The notes: generated by a model not told the origin, from the letters alone. A stretch of 64,000 bases of DNA from Desulfobacterales bacterium (GCA_016342285.1 JAEINQ010000005.1:1-64000), one strand, 5' to 3'; shown: positions 1 to 8,379, numbered from the stretch's first letter. Program-made: numbers and translations.

Positions 1-360
1 GAAAACTCTCTGCGTTCTCTGTGACTCTGTGGTGACCCAAATATATGTCATCGAATTTATGACAGTGTGTACTTAGCGAGACATCCTGTGGGGCAGTAGC
101 CTTTAGGCGAAGCCTCAAGCCGCAACCAAAAGCGCATCTCACCACGGAGTCACAGAGGCCACGGAGCTTTTGTTATTATTTATCCCCGGCCGGGAGACGG
201 CGTCCGGAGATAAGAAAGCCTTGACAGAGTTGCCTTATTTTATTCGAATCACCACTGAGGCACCGAATTCACAGGGGATTTCTTTTTATTGATTGGATAA
301 AAAATGAATGACCTTCTCAGCGTTCTCAGCGGCTCGAGTGAGCTACGCGAACGGGTGGTG
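1..360. repeat. Intergenic block of degenerate nonamer repeats (CTCTGTGAC type)
   Basis: There is no convincing gene here. The stretch carries short quasi-tandem runs of about 9 nt: CTCTGCGTT/CTCTGTGAC/TCTGTGGTG near 7-34, the opposite orientation (CCACGGAGT CACAGAGGC CACGGAGCT) near 137-169, a weaker relative near 250-280 and CTTCTCAGCGTTCTCAGCGG near 312-335. The words differ from the AATCTGCG family further right, so this is a separate family of the same style. The block sits upstream of the first glycosyltransferase and any promoter for that gene would lie within or just after it. Confidence 0.6.
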
Positions 361-470
361 AAAAAGAGTGTGACTGGAAATACGCAACAGTATTTGCGAA
401 TCGAAGCACTATGACATTGGAGAATAATGAATACTCAGTCATCGAAAACAATTCGCGCAAAGGGGAGTGA

Positions 471-1532
471 ATGAAAATTCTTCTTCTTACGCGGTACAGT
501 TCCATCGGCCCAAGCAGCCGCTTGCGGTTTTACCAATACCTGCCGTATTTGAAAGAACACGGGATCGATGTTGAAGTGGCCCCTTTGCTGGGATCCAAGT
601 ACATCGAAGATCTTTATAGGGGAAAGAAAAGAAATTACGCGTCCATTCTTCGCGCTTACCTTCAAAGAATAGGATATCTCACCCGAAGTCGCCGTTTCGA
701 TTTGATATGGATCGAGTACGAGATCCTTCCCTGGCTGCCGGAATGGTGCGAGAGGGTCCTGAACGCTCTGAATATTCCCTATATTGTGGATTATGATGAC
801 GCGATTTTCCACCGTTATGAGATGAACCCCAACCGAATGGTGCGATCTTTTCTGAAACATAAAATCGATCGAATCATGGGACAGGCCGACGTTGTTGTTG
901 CAGGTAATGGATACCTGGCGGATCGCGCCAAACAGGCGGGCGCCAAGCGGATTGTGCAATTGCCGACCGTGGTCGATCTGGATCGTTACCGTGCCGAACC
1001 TTCCAACGGCAGTCCGATTTTCAAGATCGGCTGGATCGGAACCCCTTCAACCGCAGGCTATCTTCAACTGGCGGAAACGGCCATTACCGAGGTTTGTGGG
1101 GAGCCCAACACGCGCCTGGTCCTTGTGGGGTCCGGCCCCATCCAATTGAACGGTTTGGATGTTGAAATCCGCCCCTGGACGGAAGATACCGAGGCGATGG
1201 ACATTCTTGACTTTGACGTGGGGATCATGCCGATGCCGAGCAATTCATGGACCCGTGGCAAGTGCGGATACAAGCTTATCCAGTACATGGCGTGCAGTCG
1301 TTCGGTGGTGGCCTCCCGTGTCGGGGTGAACCCTGAAATTGTGGAAAACGGCGTTCACGGCTTTTTGGTTGAGAGGACTGAAGAATGGGTAACCGCCCTG
1401 AAAACGTTGCGCGAAAATCATCAGTTGAGAAAAGATATGGGGAGGCGCGGCAGACACCGGGTTGAACAGACGTATTGCTTGCAGGTTACCGCCCCTCGGT
1501 TGCTGTCGCTGATACAAAGCGTTGCTCGCTGA
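471..1532 (+). CDS. Glycosyltransferase family 4-like protein
   Basis: A 353-residue GT-B glycosyltransferase, expected to move a sugar from an NDP donor to a lipid-linked or growing glycan on the cytoplasmic face. The N-terminal half begins with MKILLLTRYSSIGPSSRLRF and an acceptor-side fold. The C-terminal half starts near residue 185 with the GWIGTPST loop, followed by a conserved region around 250-268 (GIMPMPSNSWTRGKCGYKL) and the donor-binding PEIVENGVHGFLV stretch near 288-300, as in family 4. The start is supported by a GGGGAG ribosome site just upstream. Specificity cannot be read from sequence. It stands first in the surface-glycan region, followed by another family 4 enzyme after about 245 bp. 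The family assignment is firm; the sugar is unknown. Confidence 0.85.
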   Translation: MKILLLTRYSSIGPSSRLRFYQYLPYLKEHGIDVEVAPLLGSKYIEDLYRGKKRNYASILRAYLQRIGYLTRSRRFDLIWIEYEILPWLPEWCERVLNALNIPYIVDYDDAIFHRYEMNPNRMVRSFLKHKIDRIMGQADVVVAGNGYLADRAKQAGAKRIVQLPTVVDLDRYRAEPSNGSPIFKIGWIGTPSTAGYLQLAETAITEVCGEPNTRLVLVGSGPIQLNGLDVEIRPWTEDTEAMDILDFDVGIMPMPSNSWTRGKCGYKLIQYMACSRSVVASRVGVNPEIVENGVHGFLVERTEEWVTALKTLRENHQLRKDMGRRGRHRVEQTYCLQVTAPRLLSLIQSVAR

Positions 1533-1612
1533 TCCACCTTTCCCTATGTAGTTTCCATCCATAAATGGCCTTTTTGCCCAATCTCGGCGTCAATCGGCGC
1601 CATCGTTTGTGC

Positions 1613-1630
1613 GGCGTAGCACACTACGCC
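1613..1630. other. Small hairpin between two glycosyltransferase genes
   Basis: A 7-bp perfect inverted repeat (GGCGTAG / CTACGCC) with a CACA loop lies in the 244-bp gap between the two glycosyltransferase genes. There is no T-run behind it, so it is not a typical intrinsic terminator. It may be a palindrome remnant or an RNA hairpin. I see nothing else recognisable in the gap. Confidence 0.35.
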
Positions 1631-1776
1631 TCCGCGCAATGGCTTGATTTCCTTGACCTTGGACAAAAATTCACATTTATGAATTGGAAACGTTCATCGG
1701 TGCCCATCCACTCAAAAACCGATTCGTGGACGGGCACTGTGAGCAAATTTATGTTTTCGAATTGTGACATATTTTA

Positions 1777-3009
1777 ATGAATAAAAAGCCCATAAGAATT
1801 CTTCGTATCATTGCGCGTCTGAACGTGGGAGGCCCTGCCATTCAGGCGATCTGCCTGAGCAAGAAACTTTCCAACCGCGACTTTCAAACGCTCCTGGTTT
1901 GCGGCCCCGTCGGTCACGGTGAAGGGGACATGAGCTATCTTGCCCAAGGCGATGGCGTTCAGCCGCTGCTCATAGCCGAACTTTGTCGCGAACTCTCGCC
2001 GATTAAAGACCTGAAGTCTTTCTTTAAATTGAGACGAATCATCATGCGGTACAAACCGCACATCATCCATACCCATACCGCCAAGGCCGGCACGCTCGGC
2101 CGTCTGGCAGCGATGAGCACCCGTTGGTCCACTTCATCGCGAAAACGAATTAAACTGGTCCACACTTTCCACGGCCACGTTTTCAATGGATATTTCAGCC
2201 CCAAAAAAACATCTGTTTTCCTGATGATCGAAAGGACCCTCGCCAGGATCACCGACACCATTGTGGCCATCAGCGATTCCCAGAAAAAGGAACTGTCGGA
2301 ACAATACAGGATTGCCCTCGCTGATCGGATCCGAAAGGTTGAACTCGGTTTTAACCTGACACCTTTTCTGGACTGCCGACAGCACATAGGCAAACTGAGG
2401 CGAAAAATTGGTGTCGATAAAAAAACCGTTCTGATCGGAATCATCGGCCGGCTCGTTCCCATTAAAAACCACCGCCTGTTTCTTGAATCCGTGCGAATAT
2501 TAATCGATGGGAATCCGGCCCTAAAATTAAAATTTCTCATTGTCGGCGATGGTGAACTCAAGGAATCGTTGAAAAAATCTTGCCTGGCCATGGGAATAAA
2601 TAGCCATGTGGTGTTTCTGGGATGGATCAAAGACGTTTCGGAAGTTTACGCTGATCTGAACATCCTGGCCTTGACATCCATCAACGAAGGAACCCCTGTG
2701 TCGATCATTGAAGGCATGGCTTCGTCCGTGCCTGTGGTGGCAACCGACGCCGGCGGAGTAAAAGACCTGCTCGGGAAAACAATCGCCGATCACAATAGGC
2801 TCAAGGTTTGTGAAAAGGGCCTTCTTTGCCCCCAAAACGACCCCGGACAGTTTGCCGTGGCTTTGGAATACCAGCTGAAATCAGGAGAACAGGAAAAAGG
2901 AGAGCGTGTTGCGGCCGCGCAAGATTTCGTTGTCCGCAGGTATTCCGATGAAAGGCTTGTTCGGGATATTGAGGCGCTGTATCTCGAGCTCCTGGGGTCC
3001 GCGGATTGA
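1777..3009 (+). CDS. Glycosyltransferase family 4 (GT-B fold)
   Basis: A 410-residue family 4 glycosyltransferase. The N-terminus has the glycine-rich acceptor loop (RIIARLNVGGPAIQAICLSK), and a LVHTFHGHVFNGYF segment near residue 130 is typical of this class. The donor domain opens with VLIGIIGRLVPIKNHRLFLE and contains the E-x7-E-like region NEGTPVSIIEGMASSVPVVA, which contacts the nucleotide sugar. The length is usual for the family. The gene is read from the ATG 16 nt after an in-frame upstream stop. It probably extends a polysaccharide repeat unit. Nonamer repeats begin right after its stop codon. The transferred sugar cannot be inferred. Confidence 0.88.
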   Translation: MNKKPIRILRIIARLNVGGPAIQAICLSKKLSNRDFQTLLVCGPVGHGEGDMSYLAQGDGVQPLLIAELCRELSPIKDLKSFFKLRRIIMRYKPHIIHTHTAKAGTLGRLAAMSTRWSTSSRKRIKLVHTFHGHVFNGYFSPKKTSVFLMIERTLARITDTIVAISDSQKKELSEQYRIALADRIRKVELGFNLTPFLDCRQHIGKLRRKIGVDKKTVLIGIIGRLVPIKNHRLFLESVRILIDGNPALKLKFLIVGDGELKESLKKSCLAMGINSHVVFLGWIKDVSEVYADLNILALTSINEGTPVSIIEGMASSVPVVATDAGGVKDLLGKTIADHNRLKVCEKGLLCPQNDPGQFAVALEYQLKSGEQEKGERVAAAQDFVVRRYSDERLVRDIEALYLELLGSAD

Positions 3010-3011
3010 TG

Positions 3012-3295
3012 CAGCATATAGCGATCCGCAGATTACGCGGATTGACGCAGATTAGGAAAAACAACGGATCCGCAGATTGATGCAGAAAATTTATCACAGA
3101 TCAGGCGTCACCTTTGTCTATGACCGACAAGTCGACACGGATTCAATATTTGAATCTTCGGAAATCGGCGTAATCCGCGGATAAAATCTAAAAATGGACG
3201 CAGGTTGATACTGTGGGACATCAAAAATCCGCAGATTCCGCAGATTAGAGATGAAAAGCAAATGATCCGCAGATTACGCTGATTGACGCAGATTA
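3012..3295. repeat. Nonamer/decamer repeat block (CGCAGATTA type), left flank of the GxxExxY gene
   Basis: Runs of imperfect units such as GATCCGCAG ATTACGCGG ATTGACGCAG occur at about 3023-3056, 3066-3085, 3165-3190 and 3225-3295, partly in inverted orientation. Positions 3047-3191 match 5151-5295 with no indel and about 9 mismatches in 145 bp, so this is a duplicated segment and not only a low-complexity match. The last repeat unit runs directly into the start codon of the gene at 3296. Confidence 0.85.
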
Positions 3296-3667
3296 ATGAT
3301 GAGAGACGAGAGGACATATCGGATCATTGGGGCGGCCATGGAGGTGCACAAGGAATTGGGGTGCGGGTTTCTCGAAGCCGTCTACCAGGAGGCACTTGAA
3401 AAGGAGTTTGCATTCCAAGAAATACCCTGCGAGCCGCATCCCATTGTCCGGATCCATTACAAAGGGAAACCGCTGGATAAGACATACCAGCCTGATTTTG
3501 TTTGTTTTGGAGAAGTGATCGTAGAAATAAAAGCACTTGCTGGTTTGTCCGGTTCGGAGGAGGCTCAGTTGATCAATTATCTGAAGGCGACGGGTCTCAA
3601 GGTGGGTCTGCTGATCAACTTCGGTTCCAGATCGCTTGAGCATAGGCGGTTGGTGTATCAGCTATGA
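3296..3667 (+). CDS. GxxExxY family protein (PD-(D/E)XK nuclease-like)
   Basis: A 123-residue protein with the family signature G-x-x-E-x-x-Y (GFLEAVYQEAL, near residues 24-34). Further on, a YQPDFVCFGEVIVEIKAL stretch carries the D...E-x-K arrangement of the PD-(D/E)XK nuclease superfamily, to which this family is assigned. No substrate is known for the family. Either ATG of the ATGATG pair at 3296 could be the start. The gene is bracketed on both sides by CGCAGATTA-type repeats: one unit ends at the start codon and another begins at the stop codon. Gene and repeats may therefore form one mobile or repeat-maintaining unit. That link is inference; the family call is strong. Confidence 0.85.
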   Translation: MMRDERTYRIIGAAMEVHKELGCGFLEAVYQEALEKEFAFQEIPCEPHPIVRIHYKGKPLDKTYQPDFVCFGEVIVEIKALAGLSGSEEAQLINYLKATGLKVGLLINFGSRSLEHRRLVYQL

Positions 3668-3802
3668 TCCGCAGATGTTCTAATTGAACATAAAAGACCC
3701 GCAGATTGTTTAAAAAAGAAAATAGTCCGCAGATTACGCGGATTAGCGCAGATTAGGGAAAAAACGGGTCCGCAGATTGCGCAGATTACGCGGATTAAGA
3801 AA
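3665..3802. repeat. Nonamer repeat block, right flank of the GxxExxY gene
   Basis: Units of GATCCGCAGAT/TACGCGGATTAGCGCAGATTAG type begin at the stop codon of the GxxExxY gene and recur at about 3723-3756 and 3768-3802. The 3803-3944 stretch that follows shows no gene and no clear repeat. Confidence 0.8.
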
Positions 3803-3944
3803 AGAGTTCCTCGGGCTATGACAATTTGCACTGATATTTTAGAAGCATAGGGCCGCTTGACTCAAGCTATACCCAATAAAATGACTGACAAGATGCTCGT
3901 TTGACCCAGCACTGGGGTGTTTCAGAGATATCGATCTCTCTATA

Positions 3945-4172
3945 ATATAATCTGCGTTAATCTGCGAAATCTGCGGATAAACTCTTCGGCGCTGGATGTG
4001 AATCCAATCCGTGCCATCGGTGAAATTCGACAGATTTGGGGTGTTGATTTTTTGGGCTTTGGTCCTTCATCTAATGGTATAATCTGCGTTAATCCGCGAA
4101 ATCTGCGGATGAAATCTTCAATCATCCCTGTAATTTGCGGATAGGATAGAGGGTAATCGACGTAATCTGCGG
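3945..4172. repeat. Nonamer repeats in opposite orientation (TAATCTGCG type)
   Basis: Two nearly identical triple units, AATCTGCGTTAATCTGCGAA with minor change, lie near 3950-3978 and 4080-4110, with weaker units near 4130-4170. They are the inverse orientation of the repeats left of the GxxExxY gene, so the gene is flanked by inverted families. No gene is seen between 3668 and 4180. Confidence 0.8.
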
Positions 4173-4180
4173 ACAGAAAT

Positions 4181-5014
4181 TTAGCCTGTTTTTGTCGCTA
4201 TGACCAAATCCTGATACGTCAGAAAACTGTCTCTGCCGCACCAGGAACCATAATGAATCGGTTGATCAATTTCCAGCCCGTATTTCTTGAACAACGCCAA
4301 GACAAAGGCTTCTTGGTAAGCAACGGCATCTTCCGGGATCTTTTTGTTAACCGTCAGGCACCCTTCTATTTCATGGCTGAAAGCGAGGGTGCTCAGACCG
4401 GATTGAAGCAGGGCCTGAGATTCGTCATTGAGGATAAAGAATGTGATCAAACATTTCCCACCGGGTTTGAGTGTCCGTGAAATCTCGCTCAGGTAGTTTT
4501 CCAGGTCCATGGGCAGCATGTGTGTAAATACCGATGTCAGGAAGACAAAATCAAAATACGCATCTTCAGAAGGAAACCTGAAATCACGGGCCAGCACGTT
4601 TCCTTTGGGGTTATAGTACTTGTTGTACACATCGCTGTGCTGGAAGGTAAAATTGCTGAATTTTGATGAAATGCGGTTCCGGCACCACTCAATTCCTTTT
4701 ATAACGATGTCGAATCCAAAATACTCACCTTCCTGAGATAGATAGCCGGTCAGAGGAATGGCCATCCGACCGATTCCGCAACCGACATCCAATACCCTGC
4801 TGTTCGGTTGTAAGTTCGCCAGTTCAATAAAATATTCCTTGAATTCGGTGCCGATTTTCTCAAAATCACCACTTCCGACAAAAGTCATCGACCTCGGTGG
4901 AATCATGCTGTTAGGGTTCTTCAATCGGTCGAAAAGATCCAGGGGAAAGTAGTATAGCTTTTTGAGCGCCGGTTTCATGGAATTGGGAACCAGCCGAACC
5001 AGATGGGCTTTCAT
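4181..5014 (-). CDS. Class I SAM-dependent methyltransferase
   Basis: A 277-residue methyltransferase. The SAM-binding motif I is RVLDVGCGIGRMAIPL near residues 74-89, followed by a strand with GEYFGFDIVIKGIEW, an acidic FDFVFLTSVFTHM motif near 154-166 and the LKPGGKCLITFF strand. This is the Methyltransf_11/25 type. The acceptor is unknown; in this setting an O-methylation of a glycan or lipid is plausible. It is one of few minus-strand genes in the locus and lies between two repeat fields, so it may be an insertion relative to the main operon. The fold assignment is firm. Confidence 0.85.
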   Translation of the reverse strand: MKAHLVRLVPNSMKPALKKLYYFPLDLFDRLKNPNSMIPPRSMTFVGSGDFEKIGTEFKEYFIELANLQPNSRVLDVGCGIGRMAIPLTGYLSQEGEYFGFDIVIKGIEWCRNRISSKFSNFTFQHSDVYNKYYNPKGNVLARDFRFPSEDAYFDFVFLTSVFTHMLPMDLENYLSEISRTLKPGGKCLITFFILNDESQALLQSGLSTLAFSHEIEGCLTVNKKIPEDAVAYQEAFVLALFKKYGLEIDQPIHYGSWCGRDSFLTYQDLVIATKTG

Positions 5015-5029
5015 GTGAGATCTCCATAT

Positions 5030-5372
5030 TGATATAGTCCGCAGATTACGCAGATGACACAGAATGTTTGAAAAAGCAAATGGTCCGCGGATTGCGCGGA
5101 TGACACAGATGGTTAAAAAAGCTAATGATCCGCAGATTTCGCAGATTTACGCAGATTAGGAAAAACAACGGATCCGCAGATTGATGCAGAAAATTTATTA
5201 CGGATCAGGCGTCGCCTTTGTCTATGACCGACAAGTATGAACGGATTCAATATTTGAATTTGCGGAAATCGGCGTAATCCGCGGATAAAATCTAAGTTGA
5301 GCCTGTAATCTGGGTTAATCTGCGAAATCTGCGGATGAACTCTTCAGTCATCTCTGAAATCGGCGGATTCAA
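5030..5372. repeat. Nonamer repeat block between methyltransferase and toxin gene
   Basis: CCGCAGATTACGCAGATGACACAG units at 5038-5060, 5082-5112 and 5128-5160 lead into the copy (5151-5295) of the 3047-3191 segment. Inverted units (TAATCTGCGAAATCTGCGG) follow near 5311-5335. The block fills the gap between two minus-strand genes and contains no gene. Confidence 0.85.
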
Positions 5373-5373
5373 T

Positions 5374-5730
5374 TTATTCGCAGTGGGCAGGCTCAATATC
5401 GAGGATCAGGGAGGCGGCCGTTTTGATGCGGTCGATTTCGGCAGGTGAGATGCTTCCGACCTTTTCCATGAAACGTTCATGGCTGACGGCTCTAATCTGA
5501 AAACAGTCGACAATGGATTTTTTTTTGAGCCCGTTGATTCCGTCAGGTTCAAGGGCGACAAAAAACGGATTGCCCTCCAAAAAAGATTTCCATGCGGTAA
5601 TTGGAACGACAATGGCGAGTGCGAGATGCTTGGCATGACCGCCGTTGAGAACAACCGCCGGTCGCCTTTTCCTGATTTCGTTTCCGATGACCGGGTCAAG
5701 GTTCACCCAGTAGATTTCACCGATCCTCAA
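5374..5730 (-). CDS. MazF/PemK-family endoribonuclease toxin
   Basis: Predicted ribosome-independent mRNA interferase of the MazF/PemK fold. The N-terminus RIGEIYWVNLDPVIGNEIRK followed by RRPAVVLN is the family hallmark (basic residue and RPAV strand). The VVPITAW and EPDGINGLKKKSIVDCFQIR segments match later conserved blocks. I choose a TTG start at 5730 because a strong GGAGG lies 7 nt upstream and it gives a 118-residue protein, the usual size. An ATG reading from 5781 or 5766 would add an N-terminus overlapping the antitoxin more deeply. The gene overlaps the 3' end of the antitoxin gene, the normal order. It is flanked by repeats. Confidence 0.82.
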   Translation of the reverse strand: MRIGEIYWVNLDPVIGNEIRKRRPAVVLNGGHAKHLALAIVVPITAWKSFLEGNPFFVALEPDGINGLKKKSIVDCFQIRAVSHERFMEKVGSISPAEIDRIKTAASLILDIEPAHCE

Positions 5731-5959
5731 AATCGTCCCCTCCAATGGAGTCAAAAAGGTTGTCATAGGGCGCATGCCCAATCATATCCATGGCTGCCTC
5801 TCGCTTTAATTCCCGGTATTTTCTGCGATCTTCTCTGACTTTGGCATCGACGGCTTCCCGGACGTACTCACTCAGGCTTCGGTAGTTGAGTTTCTTATGG
5901 GCCAGTTTGATGAAGTCGTAGTTGGTCTTGTCGATCTGAATCTTGGTTTGGATCAGCAT
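5717..5959 (-). CDS. Ribbon-helix-helix type antitoxin partner
   Basis: An 80-residue protein immediately upstream of, and overlapping, the MazF-like gene. The N-terminus MLIQTKIQIDKTNYDFIKLA followed by SLSEYVREAVDAKVREDRRK fits a short beta strand plus helix-turn-helix (ribbon-helix-helix, CopG/MetJ-like) DNA-binding fold. The acidic C-terminus (DNLFDSIGGDDFEDR) is suited to wrapping the toxin. It is expected to neutralise the toxin and repress its own promoter, which would lie in the repeat-rich stretch beyond 5960. Context makes the role likely; the exact antitoxin subfamily is uncertain. Confidence 0.75.
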   Translation of the reverse strand: MLIQTKIQIDKTNYDFIKLAHKKLNYRSLSEYVREAVDAKVREDRRKYRELKREAAMDMIGHAPYDNLFDSIGGDDFEDR

Positions 5960-5974
5960 GGATTTTCCTTTCTC

Positions 5975-6290
5975 AGAATCCGCGGATTACTCAGATAGGC
6001 GCAGGTAAGCAAAGAATGATCCGCAGATTACGCAGATTTTCGCAGATTGACAGAGAACATCAAAGATCCGCGGATTTACGCGGAATTCTTTTGGCCTGGA
6101 TGAGCTTAAGTTTCTATTTGTTATTGATGCCAAAATATAGGCCCACTGTCAAGGGTATAAATCCGGGGCCACTATTTGGGGTGCTTTATCCAGCGTTTAT
6201 AAGCAAAATCTGCGTAAATCTGCGAAAATCTGCGAAATCTGCGGATAAATTTGAGGGTAATCTGCGAAATCTGCGGACAAAGGAAAAACA
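5975..6290. repeat. Nonamer repeat block upstream of the dehydrogenase-acyltransferase gene
   Basis: GATCCGCAGATTACGCAGAT units at 5978-6000, 6016-6050 and 6064-6092 are faced by AATCTGCGTAAATCTGCG units at 6206-6290. The two sets form long imperfect inverted repeats around a unique core of about 110 bp. The right-hand set ends a few bases before the start codon of the next gene, so its transcript leader probably contains the repeat. Confidence 0.82.
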
Positions 6291-6293
6291 GAG

Positions 6294-7919
6294 ATGGGAC
6301 ATGACAATTTGGGTGTAGCGGTGATCGGATCAGGATACTGGGGCAAGAACCTGGTTCGAAACTATCACGATATCGGTGCGCTACGGCTGATATGCGATAA
6401 AAACGAATCCCTGCTTGCTGGTTACAAGGAAACCTATCCGAAGATCGACGTCTGCCTGGCCTTAAACGAGGTGCTGAACCGGGCGGACATCGATGCCGTG
6501 GTGATTGCAACGCCGGCAGAAACCCATTTCTCCCTGGCAAGGGAGGCTCTTCTGGCCGGCAAGCATGTTTACGTGGAGAAACCTCTGGTCCTGGATGAAA
6601 ACCAGGCCGAAGAGCTGATCCTGACGGCAGAAAACCAGGGGCTGATCTTGATGGTGGGACACCTGCTCCAGTATCACCCCGTTTTTATCCGTCTTAAGGA
6701 AATGGTCAATTCAGGGGAGTTGGGCCGGATCAACTATATCTACTCCAACCGGCTCAATCTGGGAAAAATCCGCAGGGAGGAAAATATCCTGTGGTCATTT
6801 GCCCCCCATGACATCTCCATGATCCTGACCCTGGCCGGAGAAACGCCGGAAACCGTTCTGACCACCGGCGGAAACTATCTGCACAAAAGAATTGCCGACG
6901 TGACCACCACCCACCTGGAATTCCCATCCGGCCTGCGGGCCCATATTTTCGTATCCTGGCTCCATCCTTTCAAGGAACAAAAACTGGTGGTGGTCGGCGA
7001 CCGGAAAATGGCTGTTTTTGACGATATGCTCGCCTGGAAAGACAAGCTTCTTTTATACCCGCACACCATCCGCTGGGAAAAGAACATGCCCCTGCCGGAC
7101 AAGGGCAAGCCCGAGCGGGTCGAAATTGAGCAAGCCGAACCGCTCAGACAGGAGTGCGAGCATTTCCTGTCCTGCATCCGGGACAAAACAAATCCTCAGA
7201 CCGACGGCAGGGAAGGGCTGGGGGTGCTCAGGGTGTTAAACGCCAGCCAGCGATCCTTGAACGAAAACAGCGCCAGTGTGGCACTGAAAAATGACGCCCG
7301 TGGGTCTGAGGGCGTTGCCGTTGCCTCTGATTCTAAAAAGAAAAAAGAGAATTTCGTCCACGAAACATCGGTGATCGATTCGGATGTTGTCATCGGGGTC
7401 GGCACCCGGATCTGGCATTTTTCCCATGTGATGCAGGGGAGCCGGATCGGCGCGGACTGCAACATTGGGCAAAATGTGGTCATCGGCCCGGATGGAGTTG
7501 TCGGAAACCGCGTAAAAATCCAAAACAACGTGTCGGTTTATAAAGGCGTGACCCTGGAAGACGGGGTTTTCTGCGGCCCCTCCATGGTCTTTACCAACGT
7601 GTACAATCCCAGGGCCGAGATCCGGAAAATGGATCAGGTCCGGCCCACCCTGGTCAAAAGAGGGGCCACCATCGGCGCCAACGCCACCATTGTTTGCGGA
7701 CTCACCCTTGGACGATACTGTTTTGTCGGGGCCGGGGCCGTGGTCACTCGCAATGTGGGCGATCATGAACTGGTTGTCGGCAATCCTGCCAGGCGCATGG
7801 GTTGGGTCTGCGTCTGCGGAGAGAGACTGACGGATGACCTTGATTGCATAGCGTGCGGCAATCGGTATCGAAATGATGAAGGGAAAATAAAGCAGGAAAA
7901 CAGAGGCCTGCCTGAATAA
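6294..7919 (+). CDS. Fusion: Gfo/Idh/MocA sugar dehydrogenase + left-handed beta-helix N-acyltransferase
   Basis: A 541-residue two-domain enzyme. Residues about 1-330 form an NAD-dependent Gfo/Idh/MocA oxidoreductase: Rossmann motif [15 protein letters not shown] near 9-23 and the family signature [15 protein letters not shown] near 95-109, where the Lys is catalytic. Residues about 355-510 are a hexapeptide-repeat acyltransferase ([32 protein letters not shown]), close to WbpD/WlbB proteins. The C-terminus adds a [17 protein letters not shown] pair of CxC/CxxC motifs, a likely small zinc ribbon. In UDP-GlcNAc3NAcA synthesis the two activities act before and after an aminotransferase, so the fusion would make a 3-acylamino sugar. 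The partner dehydrogenase (WbpA) is not in the window. Confidence 0.88.
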   Translation: MGHDNLGVAVIGSGYWGKNLVRNYHDIGALRLICDKNESLLAGYKETYPKIDVCLALNEVLNRADIDAVVIATPAETHFSLAREALLAGKHVYVEKPLVLDENQAEELILTAENQGLILMVGHLLQYHPVFIRLKEMVNSGELGRINYIYSNRLNLGKIRREENILWSFAPHDISMILTLAGETPETVLTTGGNYLHKRIADVTTTHLEFPSGLRAHIFVSWLHPFKEQKLVVVGDRKMAVFDDMLAWKDKLLLYPHTIRWEKNMPLPDKGKPERVEIEQAEPLRQECEHFLSCIRDKTNPQTDGREGLGVLRVLNASQRSLNENSASVALKNDARGSEGVAVASDSKKKKENFVHETSVIDSDVVIGVGTRIWHFSHVMQGSRIGADCNIGQNVVIGPDGVVGNRVKIQNNVSVYKGVTLEDGVFCGPSMVFTNVYNPRAEIRKMDQVRPTLVKRGATIGANATIVCGLTLGRYCFVGAGAVVTRNVGDHELVVGNPARRMGWVCVCGERLTDDLDCIACGNRYRNDEGKIKQENRGLPE

Positions 7920-8002
7920 AGGTAGAAGGCTTCGAGCGCGGTAATGACCAAATTCCATGCCGGAGAGAATAAAAAAAAGGTTCCCCGCTATTTCGTGTGG
8001 GA

Positions 8003-8200
8003 GGCCAGGAGGGTGCCTTCTCGCGGCCCGAAAAACTCGTCGCCAAGTGCCCATAACTCCGGACAGCGCCCTTTTTCAGTAGAAAAGGCTGATATTTTGG
8101 CTTGTTAAGATGCATTTGCGGCTGGGCTGGGTTCTGTCCGGGGTAACGGGCCCTAAGCGGCTCAGACAGTTCCGAGCCGCGAGAAGGCACCCTCCTGGCC
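8003..8200. mobile_element. MITE-like element with 25-bp perfect terminal inverted repeats
   Basis: Positions 8003-8027 (GGCCAGGAGGGTGCCTTCTC...) are the exact reverse complement of 8176-8200, with 148 bp between. A nested imperfect inverted repeat lies inside (CTCCGGACAG near 8049-8059 against CTGTCCGGGG near 8132-8142), so the whole element can fold into a long hairpin. It has no coding capacity. This is what a non-autonomous transposable element or a large extragenic palindrome looks like. I cannot name a parent insertion sequence and see no clear target-site duplication. It lies in the roughly 600-bp gap 7920-8527, which otherwise holds only the palindrome near 8380. Confidence 0.6.
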
Positions 8201-8379
8201 CTGGCCGGCACCGTTTTACCCATATGAAACAGCGAAGAGCCAAAAAAAGCTATCCAACAGCCATTTCCGTTCATCCATCTGTCTTTGATGCGAGAGCGCC
8301 ATCAGTCGGCACCCATTTACCTTGACAAAGCGAGTGCGTTCAAATAGTGAACATCTGCATTTGAAATGGTATCTTCATA

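Noticed and set aside
85..110. Possible ops/JUMPstart element (GGGGCAGTAGCCTT)
   Set aside because: It differs from the GGCGGTAGC core at a key position, and the longer JUMPstart context is absent.
3012..6290. CRISPR-like array
   Set aside because: The units are 9-11 nt, degenerate and contiguous, occur in both orientations and have no constant-length spacers or cas genes.
7236..8274. Minus-strand readings across the acyltransferase end and the inverted-repeat element
   Set aside because: They are antisense to a well-supported domain and run through a hairpin element; composition is unlike a protein.
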